A DNA stretch of 64,000 nucleotides from Xanthomonas phaseoli pv. phaseoli (GTDB lineage Bacteria > Pseudomonadota > Gammaproteobacteria > Xanthomonadales > Xanthomonadaceae), in the NCBI GenBank assembly GCA_022749655.1, contig CP094243.1, forward strand, positions 1,922,001 to 1,986,000, written 5' to 3'. Position numbers and translations under genes: made by a program. Shown here in pieces: positions 1 through 11,309 of the stretch. Below the pieces are notes generated by a model. The model saw only the letters and a program-made list of their open reading frames with translations. It was not told where the DNA came from and searched no databases. Numbering within the stretch: position 1 is the first letter of the stretch; each line of letters opens with the position of its first letter.

Positions 1-47
1 CAGGCTAAAGGATCAAACGTCATTCAATTTTTCACATTTTTCCATCA

Positions 48-3000
48 ATGAGCGCTATCGACTCCACCCTTGCCGAGACCTTGCGTGAGCGCCGCCGTGC
101 CGTGGATGGCGCGATGAGCCGCGACCGTGGCCGCTTGCTGGGCCTATGGTCGCGCTGGCAGGGCAAGCCGGGCAACCCGCAGGTGCGCGATGCGTTCGAG
201 CAGGCGCTGGCGGCATCGCAGGCACAACGCCAGGCGCGGGCCGAGCAGCAGCCGGCGATCACGCTGGACCACCAGTTGCCCATCGCGCGCGAGGCCGAGC
301 GCATCATCGCGCTGATCCGCGACCATCAGGTGGTGGTCATCGCCGGCGAAACCGGTTCGGGCAAGACCACCCAGCTGCCCAAACTGTGCCTGGCAGCCGG
401 GCGCGGAGCCGCCGGGATGATCGGCTGTACCCAACCACGCCGGATCGCCGCGCGTGCAGTGGCCGCGCGCGTGGCCGACGAGCTGAAGACGCCATTGGGC
501 ACGACGGTGGGCTTCCAGGTGCGCTTCACCGATCGCGTCAGCGATCAGTCGCGCATCAAGTTCATGACCGACGGCATCCTGCTGGCGGAAATCGCAAGCG
601 ACCGTTGGCTGTCGTCCTACGACACCATCATCGTGGACGAGGCGCACGAGCGCAGCCTCAACATCGATTTCTTGCTCGGCTATCTCAAGCAGTTGCTGCA
701 CAAGCGCTCCGATCTGAAGTTGATCGTCACCTCGGCCACCATCGATACCGAGCGCTTTGCACAGCACTTCGACAATGCGCCGGTGATCAGCGTGGAAGGC
801 CGCACCTTCCCGGTCGAGGTGCGTTATCGCCCGCTTGAAGGCGAGACGGGCGACAGCGACGACGGCGAACACGGCAGCGGCCGCGACGGCGAGCGCAGTG
901 TCAACGATGCGATCGTGGCGGCCATCGACGAAATCACCCGCATCGACCCGCGCGGCGACGTGTTGATGTTCCTGCCGGGCGAGCGCGAGATTCGCGATGC
1001 GCACCAGTCGCTGGAACGGCGCAAATACCGCGAAACCGAAGTGGTGCCGCTGTACGCGCGGCTGTCGGCAGCCGATCAGGATCGCGTGTTCAATCCGGGC
1101 CCGCGGCGGCGCTGGTACTGGCCACCAACGTGGCCGAAACCTCGCTGACGGTACCGCGCATCCGGTATGTGGTTGACCCGGGGCTTGCCCGCGTCAAGCG
1201 CTACAGCCCGCGCCAGAAGCTGGACCGTCTGCATATCGAGCCGATCTCGCAGGCCAGCGCCAACCAGCGCATGGGCCGTTGCGGGCGCATTGCCGAGGGC
1301 ATCTGCTACCGGCTGTATGCCGAAGCGGACTTTGCCGCGCGCCCGGCGTTCACCGATCCGGAAATCCGACGCTCCTCGTTGTCCGGGGTGATCTTGCGCA
1401 TGCTGCAGTTGGGGCTGGGCAGGATCGAAGACTTCCCGTTCCTGGAAGCGCCCGACGAACGTGCGGTGGCCGATGGCTGGCAGCAGCTGCTGGAGCTGGG
1501 TGCGATCGACGCGCAGCGGCGTCTGACCGCCACTGGGCGACAGATGGCGCGCCTGCCGGTGGACGTCAAGCTGGCGCGCATGCTGGTGGCCGCGCAGCAA
1601 CATGGGTGCCTGCGCGAAATGATCATCATCGCCGCATTCCTGGGCATCCAGGATCCGCGCGAGCGCCCGCCGGAAGCGCGCGAGGCCGCCGATAACGCAC
1701 ACGCGCTGTTTGCCGATGCGCGCTCTGAATTCGTTGGCATCCTGCGCTTGTGGGATGCGTACCGGCAGGTGCATGAAGATCTGACCCAGTCCAAGCTGCG
1801 CGACTGGTGCAGCCGGCATTTCCTCGGTTTCTTGCGCATGCGCGAGTGGCGCGAGCTGCATCGGCAACTGCGCTTGCTGTGCGAAGAACTGGGTTGGAGC
1901 GAAGAGCCGGCCAATGTGATGCTGGCGCCGCTGCTGGCCGGTGCCGGCGCGCCCGTCCGCGAGGACGGCCACAACGCCAACCGGCCCACGCGTGGTCAGC
2001 TGCACCGTGCTGCGCGACTGGCGCGCGAAGGCAAGCCCGATCCCAACGCAGCGCCTGCAACACCCGCGCCGGCGGCGGCGAACAAGCAGGCCGAGCCCGC
2101 CGAAGCGTCGGCGCGCAGCAGCGAGCGCGAACGTGCGGCGGCGTATCAGGCGCTGCATCGCGCACTGTTGGCGGGGCTGCCGACGCAGATCGGCCATCGC
2201 ACGGAAAAGGGCGACTACCTGGCCGCGCGGCAACGCCGTTTCGTGCCGTTCCCGGGTTCGGCGCTGGCGCGCAAACCGCCGCCGTGGATTCTGGCGGCCA
2301 CGCTGCTGGACACGCAGAAAGTCTGGGGCATGACCAATGCCGCGATCGAGCCGGACTGGGCCATCGCCGAGCTGCCGCATCTGCTGGCGCGCAAGCATTT
2401 CGATGCGCATTGGTCGCGTGCGCAGGGGCAGGTGGTCGCTTCGGAACAGATCAGCCTGTTCGGGCTGGTGCTGGCGCCGAAAAAGCCCGTGCATTTCGGC
2501 AAGGTCGACCCGGCCGCAGCGCATGACCTGTTCGTGCGCCAAGGCTTGGTGACGGGCGAAATCAATACGCGCGCCGCATTCGTGGCCGACAATCTCAAGG
2601 TGCTCGAACAGGCGCGCGAAGAAGAGGCCAAGTTGCGTCGCGCCGGTATCGTTGCCGACGAAGGCTGGCAGGCGCGCTGGTATCTGGATCGCATTCCGGC
2701 CGAGTTGCATTCGGCCAGCGGTCTGGATGCGTGGTGGAAGACCTTGCCGCCGGACAAGCGCCGCAGCCTGCATTGGTCGTTGAACGACCTGCTGCCGGGC
2801 GAAGGCAGCGAAGCCGATCGCTTTCCGAAGTATTTCCCGCTCGGCGATGCGCGCCTGCCGTTGCATTACCGTTTCGAGCCGGGTGCCGTCGATGACGGCG
2901 TGACGCTGGAGGTGCCGCTGCACCTGCTCAATGCGCTGGATCCAGCGCGACTATCGTGGCTGGCCCCGGGCTTCGTTGCCGACAAGGCGTCTGCGTTGAT

Positions 3001-4168
3001 TCGTAGCCTGCCGAAGGCGCAACGCCGCAACTACGTGCCGGCACCGGATTTCGGGCGCGCGTTCTACGAGGCCTATAGCGTGGCCTCGGCCGACGATCTG
3101 CGTGGCGAGCTGGCGCGCTTTCTGGCCAAGGCTACCGGGACGCAGGTGACGGCGCTGGATTTCGATGAGCAGGCGCTGGACACGCACCTGCTGATGAACC
3201 TGCGCCTGCGCGACGACGACGGCCGGGTGCTGGCCGAGTCGCGCGATCTGGACGGGCTGCGCGCGCGCTTCGGCGAACGTGCCGGGCAGGCGTTTGCCGC
3301 ACGGGCCGGGCGCGCGCTGGCCGCCGAAGGATTGCGCGATTTTCCGGCTGCGCCGATTCCCGAACAGGTGGCCGGCGAGGCCGGCGTGCCGGCGTATCCG
3401 GCGCTGGTGGACCAGGGCGAAACTGCGGCGCTACGCATCTTCGCCGACCGTAACGAAGCGGTGCGGGCGCATCCGCGCGGCGTGCGGCGGATGCTGGAAA
3501 TCGCCCTGGCCGACAAGATCAAGCAGGCACGCAAGCAATTGCCAGTGTCGCCCAAGACCGGGCTGCTGTATGCGGCGATCGAATCGCAGGAACGCCTGCG
3601 TGGCGATCTGGTCGATGCGGCGCTCAATGCCGTGCTGGCCGATGGCCTGGGCGCCATTCGCGACCCTGGCGCATTTGCGCAGCGTCGCGACGATGCGAGC
3701 AAGCGGCTGTTCGGCGAAGCGATGGAGCGCTTGAAGTTGGCCGAAAGCATCCTGGGCGCGGCGGCCGAACTCAAGCCACTGCTGGAAGCACCGTTGATGG
3801 GCTGGGCGCGCGGCAATCTGGATGACATGGAGCAGCAACTGCGCGCGCTGGTCCATGCAGGCTTCCTGCGCGACACGCCGGCCGACGCATTGGCCAATTA
3901 TCCGCGCTACCTCAGGGCGATGATCCTGCGCACCGAGCGCGCAAAGCGCGATCCTGCGCGCGATCAGGCGCGCATGCTCGAGCTCAAACCGTTCGTGGAT
4001 GCAGTGGCAGAGGCCGCCGCGCGCGGTTTGCAAAACCGCCAAGAGTGGCAGGCGCTGCGCTGGGATCTGGAAGAACTGCGCGTGTCGGTGTTTGCGCAGG
4101 AGCTCGGTGCAAGATCCGGGGTCTCGGCGAAGAAACTGTCGCAACGGGTGGCTGCATTGCGCAGTTGA
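48..4168 (+). pseudogene. hrpA: ATP-dependent RNA helicase HrpA (one frameshift)
   Basis: This is a DEAH-box RNA helicase of the HrpA family, cytoplasmic, implicated in RNA and stalled-ribosome processing. The first part, from the ATG at 48, carries Walker A GETGSGKTTQLPK (about residue 100) and the DEAH box IIVDEAHERS (about 200). The second part resumes with NVAETSLTVP and the motif VI region NQRMGRCGRIAEG, followed by the long HrpA-specific C-terminal half (DUF3418-type) ending at 4168. The two parts are in different frames. Near 1110 the sequence reads CGCTGGTACTG where the family needs CGCGTGGTACTG (R-V-V-L-A-T-N-V), so one G appears lost. Restored, the protein would be about 1,373 residues, normal for a long HrpA. 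Identity is certain; whether the break is real is doubtful. Confidence 0.9.
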
Positions 4169-4198
4169 GCCTTCCTGTAGGGCATGCATCCGGACAAG

Positions 4199-4227
4199 GC
4201 CGCGTGCGCTTCTACAACGCACGCGGC
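4199..4227 (+). terminator. Hairpin downstream of hrpA
   Basis: A perfect 10-bp inverted repeat (GCCGCGTGCG / CGCACGCGGC) with a 9-nt loop begins 30 nt after the hrpA stop and lies between two convergent genes. There is only a weak T-rich tail (GGCTGTCTTC), so it is a candidate terminator, perhaps bidirectional. Confidence 0.5.
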
Positions 4228-5901
4228 GGCTGTCTTCGAGGCTGAAGGCGGCCAGCAAACCGTAGTGAGCAGTGGTCAGGTCGGCGGATGGCGCACTCAT
4301 CGCCGGACGTACGCGTGGTATGCCCCGGCGATGAGTGCCGACCGCGCCCGCCTGGCGGTGAGCGCAGTCGGTGCTGGCTGCGCTAGAACTTCACGTGCAG
4401 GCTGGCCATGTAGCGGCGTCCGCTCTTGTAGCGGCCGGCCAGATGGTCCTTGTCGCCCAGATACTGCAGGTATTCCTCGTCCAGCAGGTTCTGCGCATCG
4501 ACCTGCAGCGACCAGTTCGGGCTGAACGCATAGCCGATGCTGGCGCCGAGTTCGGCGTAATCGTCCACGCTGGCCGGTGCCGCACCGGCCACATAACCGC
4601 CGGCCAGGTAGCTGTCGCGCCAGTTGTAGGTCAGCCGCGCATTGAGCGGGCCTTTTTCGTAGTAAGGGCTGAAGGCAAGGCTGTTGCGCGACTGGTAGGG
4701 CAGTGCATCGCCAGTGTTGTTTTCGCCAGCGGCATAGGTGTAGTTGGCGGTCAGGCCGAAGCCGCTGTCGCCGAACGGTTGCTGGAAGGAGATGTTGAAG
4801 CCCTTGACCTTGCCATCGCCGGCATTGCGCGGCCGCTGAATGCTGTAGTCGCAATAGCCATCGGCGGTACAGCCGTTGCTGCCCACCAGCTGCGCCCAGC
4901 TCTGCGGTGCGGTATCGCGCAGTGCGTTGTACTGGCGCTCGACGCTGGCGCTGGTGTCGATATAGTTGTCGATCTTCTTGTAGAACACCGACCACGCCAC
5001 CACTGCTTGCTGCGCGAAATAATATTCGGCAGAGAGATTGAAGTTCCAGGATTCGTACGGCGAAAGCTCAGCATTGCCGCCGCTGCCGGTCAACGTGGTG
5101 TCGTTGAGGAAGGTGTTGTTGACCATCTGGTTGTACGGTGCCCAGGCGATGACCTTGGCCGCGGCGAAGCGGAACACCCAGTCGTCGCTGGTGTCGTACG
5201 ACAGCGTCAGCGAAGGCAGCAGAAAGTCTTCCTTGCGGGTGCGGGTCTGCCACAGGCTGCCGGCATCGGCAAGGGAGGGCGTGCCGCTGTAGACGAAGCC
5301 GCTGCCTTCTGTATTGGAATCCACGTAGCGCACGCCAAGATTGCCGCGCAGACCTCCGCTGGAAAAATTCAGCTGCGCATAGGCCGCCTTGTTGGTCTGC
5401 TCGAGCGCCCAGCTGTTATTGAGGTAGCTGGCCGGATCCGGCGCGCTGTAATCGACCGGGCTGTTGCGGATCCAGTTCAGCACGTTGTTGCGACCTGCCT
5501 GTAGATGTTGGCCATGATCGGGATAGAACCCCTGCAGATCGGTGAGTCCGATCGTGCCTACGTCGGCCAGGGTGCCCGGCGTGACACCGCCATAGACATT
5601 GAGCTCGAAGCGTTCGTCATGCTTGCCGTGGCGCACGCCCAGCAGCAATTGATTGAACACGCTGTCGAATTGCAGGTTGAGATCCAGCTGGCCGTACGTG
5701 TCCTTGCTTTCGGTAGAGAAGATGCCGTTGTTGCCGAACCAGCCGCCGGCCGAGCCCCAGTTGGCCGGGTCACGTGCCGCTGCCGAATCGTCGAAGCGGA
5801 TGCCGCGGCGGGTGTCCCAGCTGAAGCCGCCGTTGTAGAACGGCTCGATGAAGTATTGCGACAGGTCGGTGTTCTCGGACTTGCTCTGGCCCACTTGTCC
5901 G

Positions 5902-5909
5902 TTCACGCC
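5902..5909. repeat. Left target-site duplication of the IS (TTCACGCC)
   Basis: The 8-bp sequence TTCACGCC abuts the left end of the element and is repeated exactly at 7239-7246. IS256-family elements typically duplicate 8-9 bp. Confidence 0.9.
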
Positions 5910-7238
5910 GGGCGTGTCCTAGATTTTGTGTAACCGGGCCACAGGCAGGAGACTGCCACCTAACCCGGAGACACCATGAGCCCACGCACACATGAGGTAC
6001 CCGACGAGCTGCTTAGCAGCCTGTTGGTCAACTACACCAAACCCGAGGATCTGATCGGCGAGAACGGCCTGCTCAAGCAGCTGACCAAGCGGTTGGTGGA
6101 GCGGGCGCTGGACGCGGAGATGACCGAACACCTCGGTCATGACAAGCATGAGCCGGTCGCCAACGCGGCCGGCAACACGCGCAACGGACGCAGCCGCAAG
6201 ACGCTCAAGGGCGAGTTCGGCGAGCTGCCGATCGAGATTCCGCGTGATCGCCACGGCAGCTTCGCGCTACAGCTGATCCCCAAGCACCAGACCCGCTGGG
6301 CCGGCTTCGATGACAAGATCTTGTCGTTGTACGCGCGCGGCATGACCGTGCGCGAGATCCAGTCGCACCTGGAGGAGATGTACGGCACCGAGGTGTCGCC
6401 GAGTCTGATTTCCTCAGTCACCGATGCGGTCGTCGAGGAGGTCAAGGCGTGGCAGGCGCGGCCACTGGATCCGGTCTATCCGATCGTCTATCTGGACTGC
6501 ATCCACGTCAAAGTGCGCGAGGGCGCGGTGCGGGTCAAGGCGGTGTACCTGGCCATCGGCATCACCATGGGCGGCGAGAAGGAAGTGCTGGGCCTATGGC
6601 TGGCGCAGGCCGAGGGTGCCAAGTTTTGGCTGCAAGTCGTGACGGAGCTACGCAACCGCGGGGTGCAGGACATCTTCATTGCCTGCGTCGATGGCCTGAA
6701 GGGGTTTCCCGAGGCGATCGAGGCGGTGTTCCCGCAGACCACCGTGCAGCTGTGCATCGTGCACATGGTGCGGCACAGCCTGAACTACGTCTCGTGGAAA
6801 CGCCGCGCCGAGGTTGCCGCCGATCTCAAGCGCATTTACGCCTGCGCCACCGTCGAGGAGGCCGAGCAGGCACTGACCGAGTTCGAGGCCAAGTGGGACG
6901 CCCAGTACCCGCCCATCAGCCAGTCATGGCGGCGCAATTGGTCACGACTGATCCCGTTCTTCGACTACCCACCGGAGATCCGCAAGGTGATCTATACGAC
7001 CAACGCCATCGAGTCGGTCAACATGAGCCTGCGCAAGCTGACCAAGAACCGCGGCGCGTTCCCCAGCGACGAAGCCTTGATGAAACTGTTCTACCTGGCT
7101 CTGCGCAACATCACCAAGAAATGGACGCTGCCGATCCGCGACTGGAAGGCTGCGCTGAACCGCTTTACGATCCAGTTCGAGGGGCGACTTCCTCAGCGGT
7201 AACCCAAACCACGGTTACACAAAATTCTGCACACGCTC
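5910..7238 (+). mobile_element. Complete IS256-family insertion sequence
   Basis: The element is 1,329 bp long. Its ends are 27-bp imperfect terminal inverted repeats, 22 of 27 matching, both ending in ATTTTGTGTAACCG (left 5910-5936, right 7212-7238). It is flanked by the direct repeat TTCACGCC. It contains one intact transposase gene. The perfect target duplication and the open host frame on both sides indicate a recent insertion. I cannot assign an ISfinder name from sequence alone. Confidence 0.92.
5976..7202 (+). CDS. IS256-family transposase (DDE, mutator-like)
   Basis: This encodes a 408-residue transposase that catalyses cut/copy of the surrounding element. Family segments seen are the N-terminal block LTKRLVERALDAEMTEHLGH, IVYLDCIHVKVR with the first catalytic Asp (about residue 170), ACVDGLKGFPEAI with the second Asp (about 235), the CIVHMVRHSL block, and YTTNAIESVN with the catalytic Glu (about 345). 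Its length is normal for IS256. The gene fills the element and is read opposite to the receptor it interrupts. It appears intact, so the element may still be mobile. Confidence 0.95.
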   Translation: MSPRTHEVPDELLSSLLVNYTKPEDLIGENGLLKQLTKRLVERALDAEMTEHLGHDKHEPVANAAGNTRNGRSRKTLKGEFGELPIEIPRDRHGSFALQLIPKHQTRWAGFDDKILSLYARGMTVREIQSHLEEMYGTEVSPSLISSVTDAVVEEVKAWQARPLDPVYPIVYLDCIHVKVREGAVRVKAVYLAIGITMGGEKEVLGLWLAQAEGAKFWLQVVTELRNRGVQDIFIACVDGLKGFPEAIEAVFPQTTVQLCIVHMVRHSLNYVSWKRRAEVAADLKRIYACATVEEAEQALTEFEAKWDAQYPPISQSWRRNWSRLIPFFDYPPEIRKVIYTTNAIESVNMSLRKLTKNRGAFPSDEALMKLFYLALRNITKKWTLPIRDWKAALNRFTIQFEGRLPQR

Positions 7239-7246
7239 TTCACGCC
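7239..7246. repeat. Right target-site duplication of the IS (TTCACGCC)
   Basis: Exact copy of 5902-5909, adjoining the right terminal inverted repeat. The receptor frame continues from here as GEGWGV. Confidence 0.9.
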
Positions 7247-8457
7247 CCAACCCTCGCCGCGGAAGGCGCCGCGCAGGTCCAGTCCTTTGGTCGTCACCTC
7301 CGATTCGCGCACGTTGTTGTCGTAGATCACCGTGCCGCCGAGCGGGATGGCATTGGTGCTGGAGTGGCCACTGTTGATCACGCCGTTACGGACGTCGCCA
7401 AGCTGGTCCACCGCCGCCACCGTGCCGGCATTCCAGGTCAAGAAGCTGTACATCGACTGGTTGTAGTTGTCGAAGTTCTCCTTGATGTACAGGCCGCTCA
7501 GATTGAACTCCAGCGCCTCGCTGGGCTTGAGTTGCAGGTTGACCACCGCGCTGTCGCGCTCGCGATCCTGCTGGAACCAGGCAGCGTTGATCGAGTTGGG
7601 CACATCCGCATCGGCAGGCACGTCCCCTGCGGCATTGGCGAAGGTGCTGGCCGGTACGTAGCCGAATACTTCCATGCCGCGGCGGTCCACGCGCTCTTCG
7701 TAATGCTGCGCCGACACCGCAATGCCGAAAGTCTGCGCCGCGTTCTTCCAGCTGTAGAGCAGTGCGGCGTTGGGTTTGCCCTGGCTGGCCTGGTCGCTGT
7801 AGCTGTAGCCGATGGACGCAGCCACTTCGTTGACCTTCAGGTCCAGCGGCTGCCGCGTGTGCATCAGCACCGTGCCGCCCAGGCTGCCTTCGGTCAGGCG
7901 CGCTTCGGAGGATTTGAGGATTTCCGCACGGCCCAGGATCTGCGGGGCCAGCAGGGTGTAATCGAACCCGCGGCTGGGCTGTTCGCCGTAGAGCCAGATC
8001 GCCTGCGCGACCGGATGCCCGTCCAGGAACGACAGATTGAGGCTGGGGTCGGTGCCGTCGATACTCACGCGCTCGCCTTGCCCGAAGCGTCTGTCCAACG
8101 TCACGCCAGGGATCTGCGAAAGCGCTTCGGCCACGTTGGTGCTTGGGAATTTGCCGATGTCTTCGGCAGTGATCGCCTCGGAGATGCCGGTGTTGTTGCG
8201 TTTGGTGTCGAGCGATTTTTCCAGGCTGGCGCGGATGCCGACCACCTGGACGGCATCCAGGTCGGTGGCTTGCGTGCCAACGCTGTCCTGGGCTTGCGCA
8301 GCGAATGCCAGCGACATTGCGATGGCGCTGGACAGCAGGGTGGTGCTGTATTTCATGATGTCTCTCCTCATCACGCACAGGGATGGACGGCGGGCTGCTG
8401 CTCGCCGGATGCGGGTCTTGCAGACGCGCGCTCGGGGTAGAACGCGTGGTAGATCGC

Positions 8458-9492
8458 TTACGACAGGTCGGTGTGGTGCTGCAGATACCAGTTGGCCGCG
8501 CCGAGCACGCCCAGTTGCCCGTGCTCGACCAATTTGACCGGGATGCGTTCGAGCACCGCGCGCATGTTGCCCTTGTCCAGGAAGCGCTCGGCAAAGGTGC
8601 TGCCAGCCAGGAACTGGCCGATCGTCGGCAGGAAGCCCCCGGCCAGATAGATGCCGCCGGCAGCGCCATAGGCCAGCGCCATGTCGCCGACCGCGCTTCC
8701 CAGCAGGCCGCAAAACATCTGCAGGCACTCGCGCGCAAGCGCATCGTCTTCGTGCAGCGCTGCGTGTGTCACCGCAGCGGGCAGGCGATGACGCGGCGTT
8801 GCGTCATGCAGCTCGCACACCGCAGCGTAGAGATGCAGTAATCCCGGGCCGGAGAGCACGTGCTCCAGTGGCAGATAGTGCCGGTCACGCAACAGGCGTT
8901 GCAGCAAGGCATATTCGTGCGGGTGGGTGCTGGCCAGCGCGACCTGGCCGGCTTCGGTGGCCAGCACGATCGCGCGTGGCTTGGCATCGATCCACAGCGC
9001 TGCACCCAGGCCGGTGCCGGGGCCCACCACCAGAATCGGCCCGTTGGCACGCGCATGGCGCGGCGTCGGCCCGCTCAGTTGCAGCACGGCGCGTTGTTCC
9101 ATCTGTGGCGCTGCGTAGGCCACCGCCTCGAAGTCGTTGACCAGGTGCACGTTGCGCACTGCCAGTGCGGCACCGATGCGGCTGGGCGAGATCGTCCAGG
9201 GCAGGTTGTTGCTGATGAAGCTGCCATCGTCCAGCGCCACGCCGGCACTGGCGATGACCACCGCATCGACGCCGCGCCGTTGTTGCAGGAAGTCCTCGAG
9301 GATGGCCTGGAGACTGGCGTATTCGGCGCAGCGATAGGTGCGGTAAAGCGACAGTTCGATGGCTGCATCGCGCGCCTGCAGCATGTGCCCGACACGCACA
9401 TGCGTGCCACCGACATCGGCAGCGACGAAGCTGGTGGCAACGGGGACATCGGGCGAGGCAGAGGCGTAATCAGAACGCGAAATCGCAGCCAC
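8458..9492 (-). CDS. glk: Glucokinase (Glk family)
   Basis: This is a 344-residue cytoplasmic ATP-dependent hexokinase of the bacterial Glk family (PF02685), converting glucose to glucose 6-phosphate. Motifs seen are the phosphate loop ADVGGTHVRVG (about 28-38), NDFEA with the likely catalytic Asp (about 138), GPGTGLGAA, LSGPGLLHLY, and the C-terminal GGIYLAGGFLP. It has an N-terminal extension of about 20 residues relative to E. coli Glk. The gene lies just upstream of, and in line with, the disrupted TonB-dependent receptor, so the pair may have formed a sugar uptake and phosphorylation unit. Some Xanthomonas Glk-like proteins act on N-acetylglucosamine, so the substrate is not settled. Confidence 0.88.
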   Translation of the reverse strand: MAAISRSDYASASPDVPVATSFVAADVGGTHVRVGHMLQARDAAIELSLYRTYRCAEYASLQAILEDFLQQRRGVDAVVIASAGVALDDGSFISNNLPWTISPSRIGAALAVRNVHLVNDFEAVAYAAPQMEQRAVLQLSGPTPRHARANGPILVVGPGTGLGAALWIDAKPRAIVLATEAGQVALASTHPHEYALLQRLLRDRHYLPLEHVLSGPGLLHLYAAVCELHDATPRHRLPAAVTHAALHEDDALARECLQMFCGLLGSAVGDMALAYGAAGGIYLAGGFLPTIGQFLAGSTFAERFLDKGNMRAVLERIPVKLVEHGQLGVLGAANWYLQHHTDLS

Positions 9493-9794
9493 ATTCAGTC
9501 CTTTGGTCCGTCTGAGCGGCCGATGCCGTCAGCGAGTAGGGGCCTGTGTAGGAGTTGGTGACAACGATGTCAATGGATCAGTCGGGTTGGATCGATCTTG
9601 GTGGCGTACTCAAGTGCCAAAATGTGCCGTTAGGCATTGTCTGTGCGGACTTCGTTGCGCAAAGTGGACAAATGCGTCCAACCGGGCGCAGTGGTTGCCG
9701 AAAAGCGGACTCGGCAAGCCGGCGCATGGCACCCAGCTGCCCACCAGGGGCTTCAGTCGGCTATTGCCCCATCCACCCTGCTTCAAGGCCTGCG
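9493..9794. other. Intergenic region, no gene seen
   Basis: About 300 bp between the glucokinase start and the end of the PqaA-like gene. It should hold the promoter of the glk-receptor pair. I see no convincing small gene, repeat or operator. Confidence 0.4.
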
Positions 9795-11309
9795 TCAGCG
9801 CACGGCGGCACCGGCGATCGCGCCAGGCAACGTGCTGCAGGCCGCATGATCGGTGGGCGGTGCCTGGGTCGGGTAGCGCTGCTTGCCGAGCACATAGGTC
9901 TGGCTGGTGGCAACGAACCCGTCCGCGTAAGTGGCTTCGATGAAATATGCGCTCCAGCCGTCGTCCGGAATCTGCACCGGAACCGGGACCATGCCGCGGC
10001 CGGCAAGCGCAATGGGCGTGGCGCTGTAGCGTATGCCGCAGGCGTAGCGGAAATCGCGCGCCTGTGGATTATGTGCACTCCACAGCTGCAGCTGCGTGGG
10101 CCGCTCGGAGGAGCGGAAGCGAATCTGCGGCGCTTCGCCCATACGCAACACATCGCTTACCTGCGGTAGCGGGCGCTGCTGCTGCAGGCGCGTGATAAAC
10201 GGCGCCAGGGTATCGACGACGGAGGCGCGGATGTTGTGCGCACTGTTGGGCAGGACGCGCAGCGCCTTTGCGCCGGGCAGCGCGTTGTAGAAGAACTGGG
10301 TGTTGTCCGGCATGAAGAAGTCGTCGCCGCTGGCATTGACGATGTACTTGGGCACCGTCAGCCGCGTGCGGTACGGCGTGTGCAAATAACTCAGCGGATC
10401 TTGCAGTTGCACCAACTGCGCGAAGGCCGGGGTCTGCAGTTGTGAGGTGATGCCCTGCTTTGCATAGGCATTGAAGGCGATCGGCCAGTTGCCGCCATAG
10501 GTGCGGAACATATGCTCCAGCACTGCCGGCATGTTGAGGATGTCGATCACCAATGGCGCCACCGCCTCTACGCGCCGGTCTGCGATGGTGGCGTGCCAGC
10601 TGGCCCATCCGCGTTTGGAGGCGCCGGCGAGGACGAAGCGATGGATGCGCAGCGGGGCCAGTTCACGCTCGGCCAGGCTCATGGTGCGCGCAATCGCGGC
10701 CGCCATCGGCACGTGCAGCGGCAGTGTCTTGCGCTGCTGCGATGCCTTGAGAAACAGCGACCAGCTATAGGCCACGCTGTCGTCTTCGCGGCGCGGGGTG
10801 GCATCGCCCTGGTAGGTCAGTGCCTGGTTGGGGATGTCGCTGAGCGCGATCACCACCGTGCGGGTGCGTTGCGCCAAGGCGGCCAGCGCCTCGGGCGCCA
10901 ACTCGCTGGCCGGCTGCGCCGTACCGCCATCCACTGGATGACGCGTGCCGTTGGTTGAGATCAACACTGCGCGCGTGGGCAAGGCCTCTTTCGGCACGTA
11001 GATCGCCACGTCGTGCTGCCAGCGCGCTGGCGTGACCAGTCCCTCGGGCGACCAGTCCTGCGAGGTCAGCAGGTAGTCGCGCCGCTCGACACCGGCAACG
11101 CTGCTGGTGCCAACGCGCGTATAGGTCAGCGGTTGTTGTTCGATGGCATCGTGGTAACACACCAGGGCTTGCCCGAAGCCAACTTCCGGCGCATTGGCGC
11201 AGTGCTCCGCCGGCGACGCAGCAGCCGCGGCGGGGGCAGCGGGCGCGACGCCTGCAAAGAGTGTCAGGGACGATAACAGGGCGAGGCTGCAAGAGGTCTT
11301 CGAGCGCAT
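9795..11309 (-). CDS. PhoPQ-activated pathogenicity-related protein, PqaA-like
   Basis: This is a secreted alpha/beta-hydrolase-like protein of the PqaA family (PF10142), 504 residues from the ATG at 11309. A clear signal peptide (SLALLSSLTLFAGVAPAAPAAA) is followed by the mature start EHCANAPEVGFGQALVCYHD. The segment FVLAGASKRGWASWHA contains a nucleophile-elbow-like G-A-S-K-R-G, and YIVNASGDDFFMPDNTQFFYNALPGAK and NSAHN are typical of the family's later blocks. An upstream ATG 48 nt earlier exists, but the signal peptide supports this start. No enzymatic reaction is established for the family, and the name comes from Salmonella PhoPQ regulation, which cannot be read from this sequence. Confidence 0.85.
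   Translation of the reverse strand: MRSKTSCSLALLSSLTLFAGVAPAAPAAAAASPAEHCANAPEVGFGQALVCYHDAIEQQPLTYTRVGTSSVAGVERRDYLLTSQDWSPEGLVTPARWQHDVAIYVPKEALPTRAVLISTNGTRHPVDGGTAQPASELAPEALAALAQRTRTVVIALSDIPNQALTYQGDATPRREDDSVAYSWSLFLKASQQRKTLPLHVPMAAAIARTMSLAERELAPLRIHRFVLAGASKRGWASWHATIADRRVEAVAPLVIDILNMPAVLEHMFRTYGGNWPIAFNAYAKQGITSQLQTPAFAQLVQLQDPLSYLHTPYRTRLTVPKYIVNASGDDFFMPDNTQFFYNALPGAKALRVLPNSAHNIRASVVDTLAPFITRLQQQRPLPQVSDVLRMGEAPQIRFRSSERPTQLQLWSAHNPQARDFRYACGIRYSATPIALAGRGMVPVPVQIPDDGWSAYFIEATYADGFVATSQTYVLGKQRYPTQAPPTDHAACSTLPGAIAGAAVR

Larger units (their letters stand above)
4383..8356 (-). pseudogene. TonB-dependent receptor, split by IS256-family element
   Basis: This is an outer-membrane TonB-dependent receptor. 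The N-terminal part (ATG at 8356) has a signal peptide ending AFAAQAQ, a plug domain with the segments AEALSQIPGVTLDR and LGGTVLMHTRQPLDLK, and the start of the barrel. The C-terminal part runs from 5909 down to 4383 and ends with the typical barrel terminus (Y-x-ASLHVKF). Removing the 1,329-bp element and one 8-bp repeat leaves 2,637 bp, exactly 879 codons, and restores the reading GEGWGVNGQVGQ. The receptor was therefore intact before insertion. It is 101 bp downstream of a glucokinase gene on the same strand, which suggests a carbohydrate as the former ligand; that is inference. The lost function is probably real. Confidence 0.9.

Noticed and set aside
6449..8440. 663-codon plus-strand frame crossing the right end of the IS
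   Set aside because: It runs over the transposase in the wrong frame and then antisense to the receptor, crossing the element's boundary, so it cannot be an ancestral gene.
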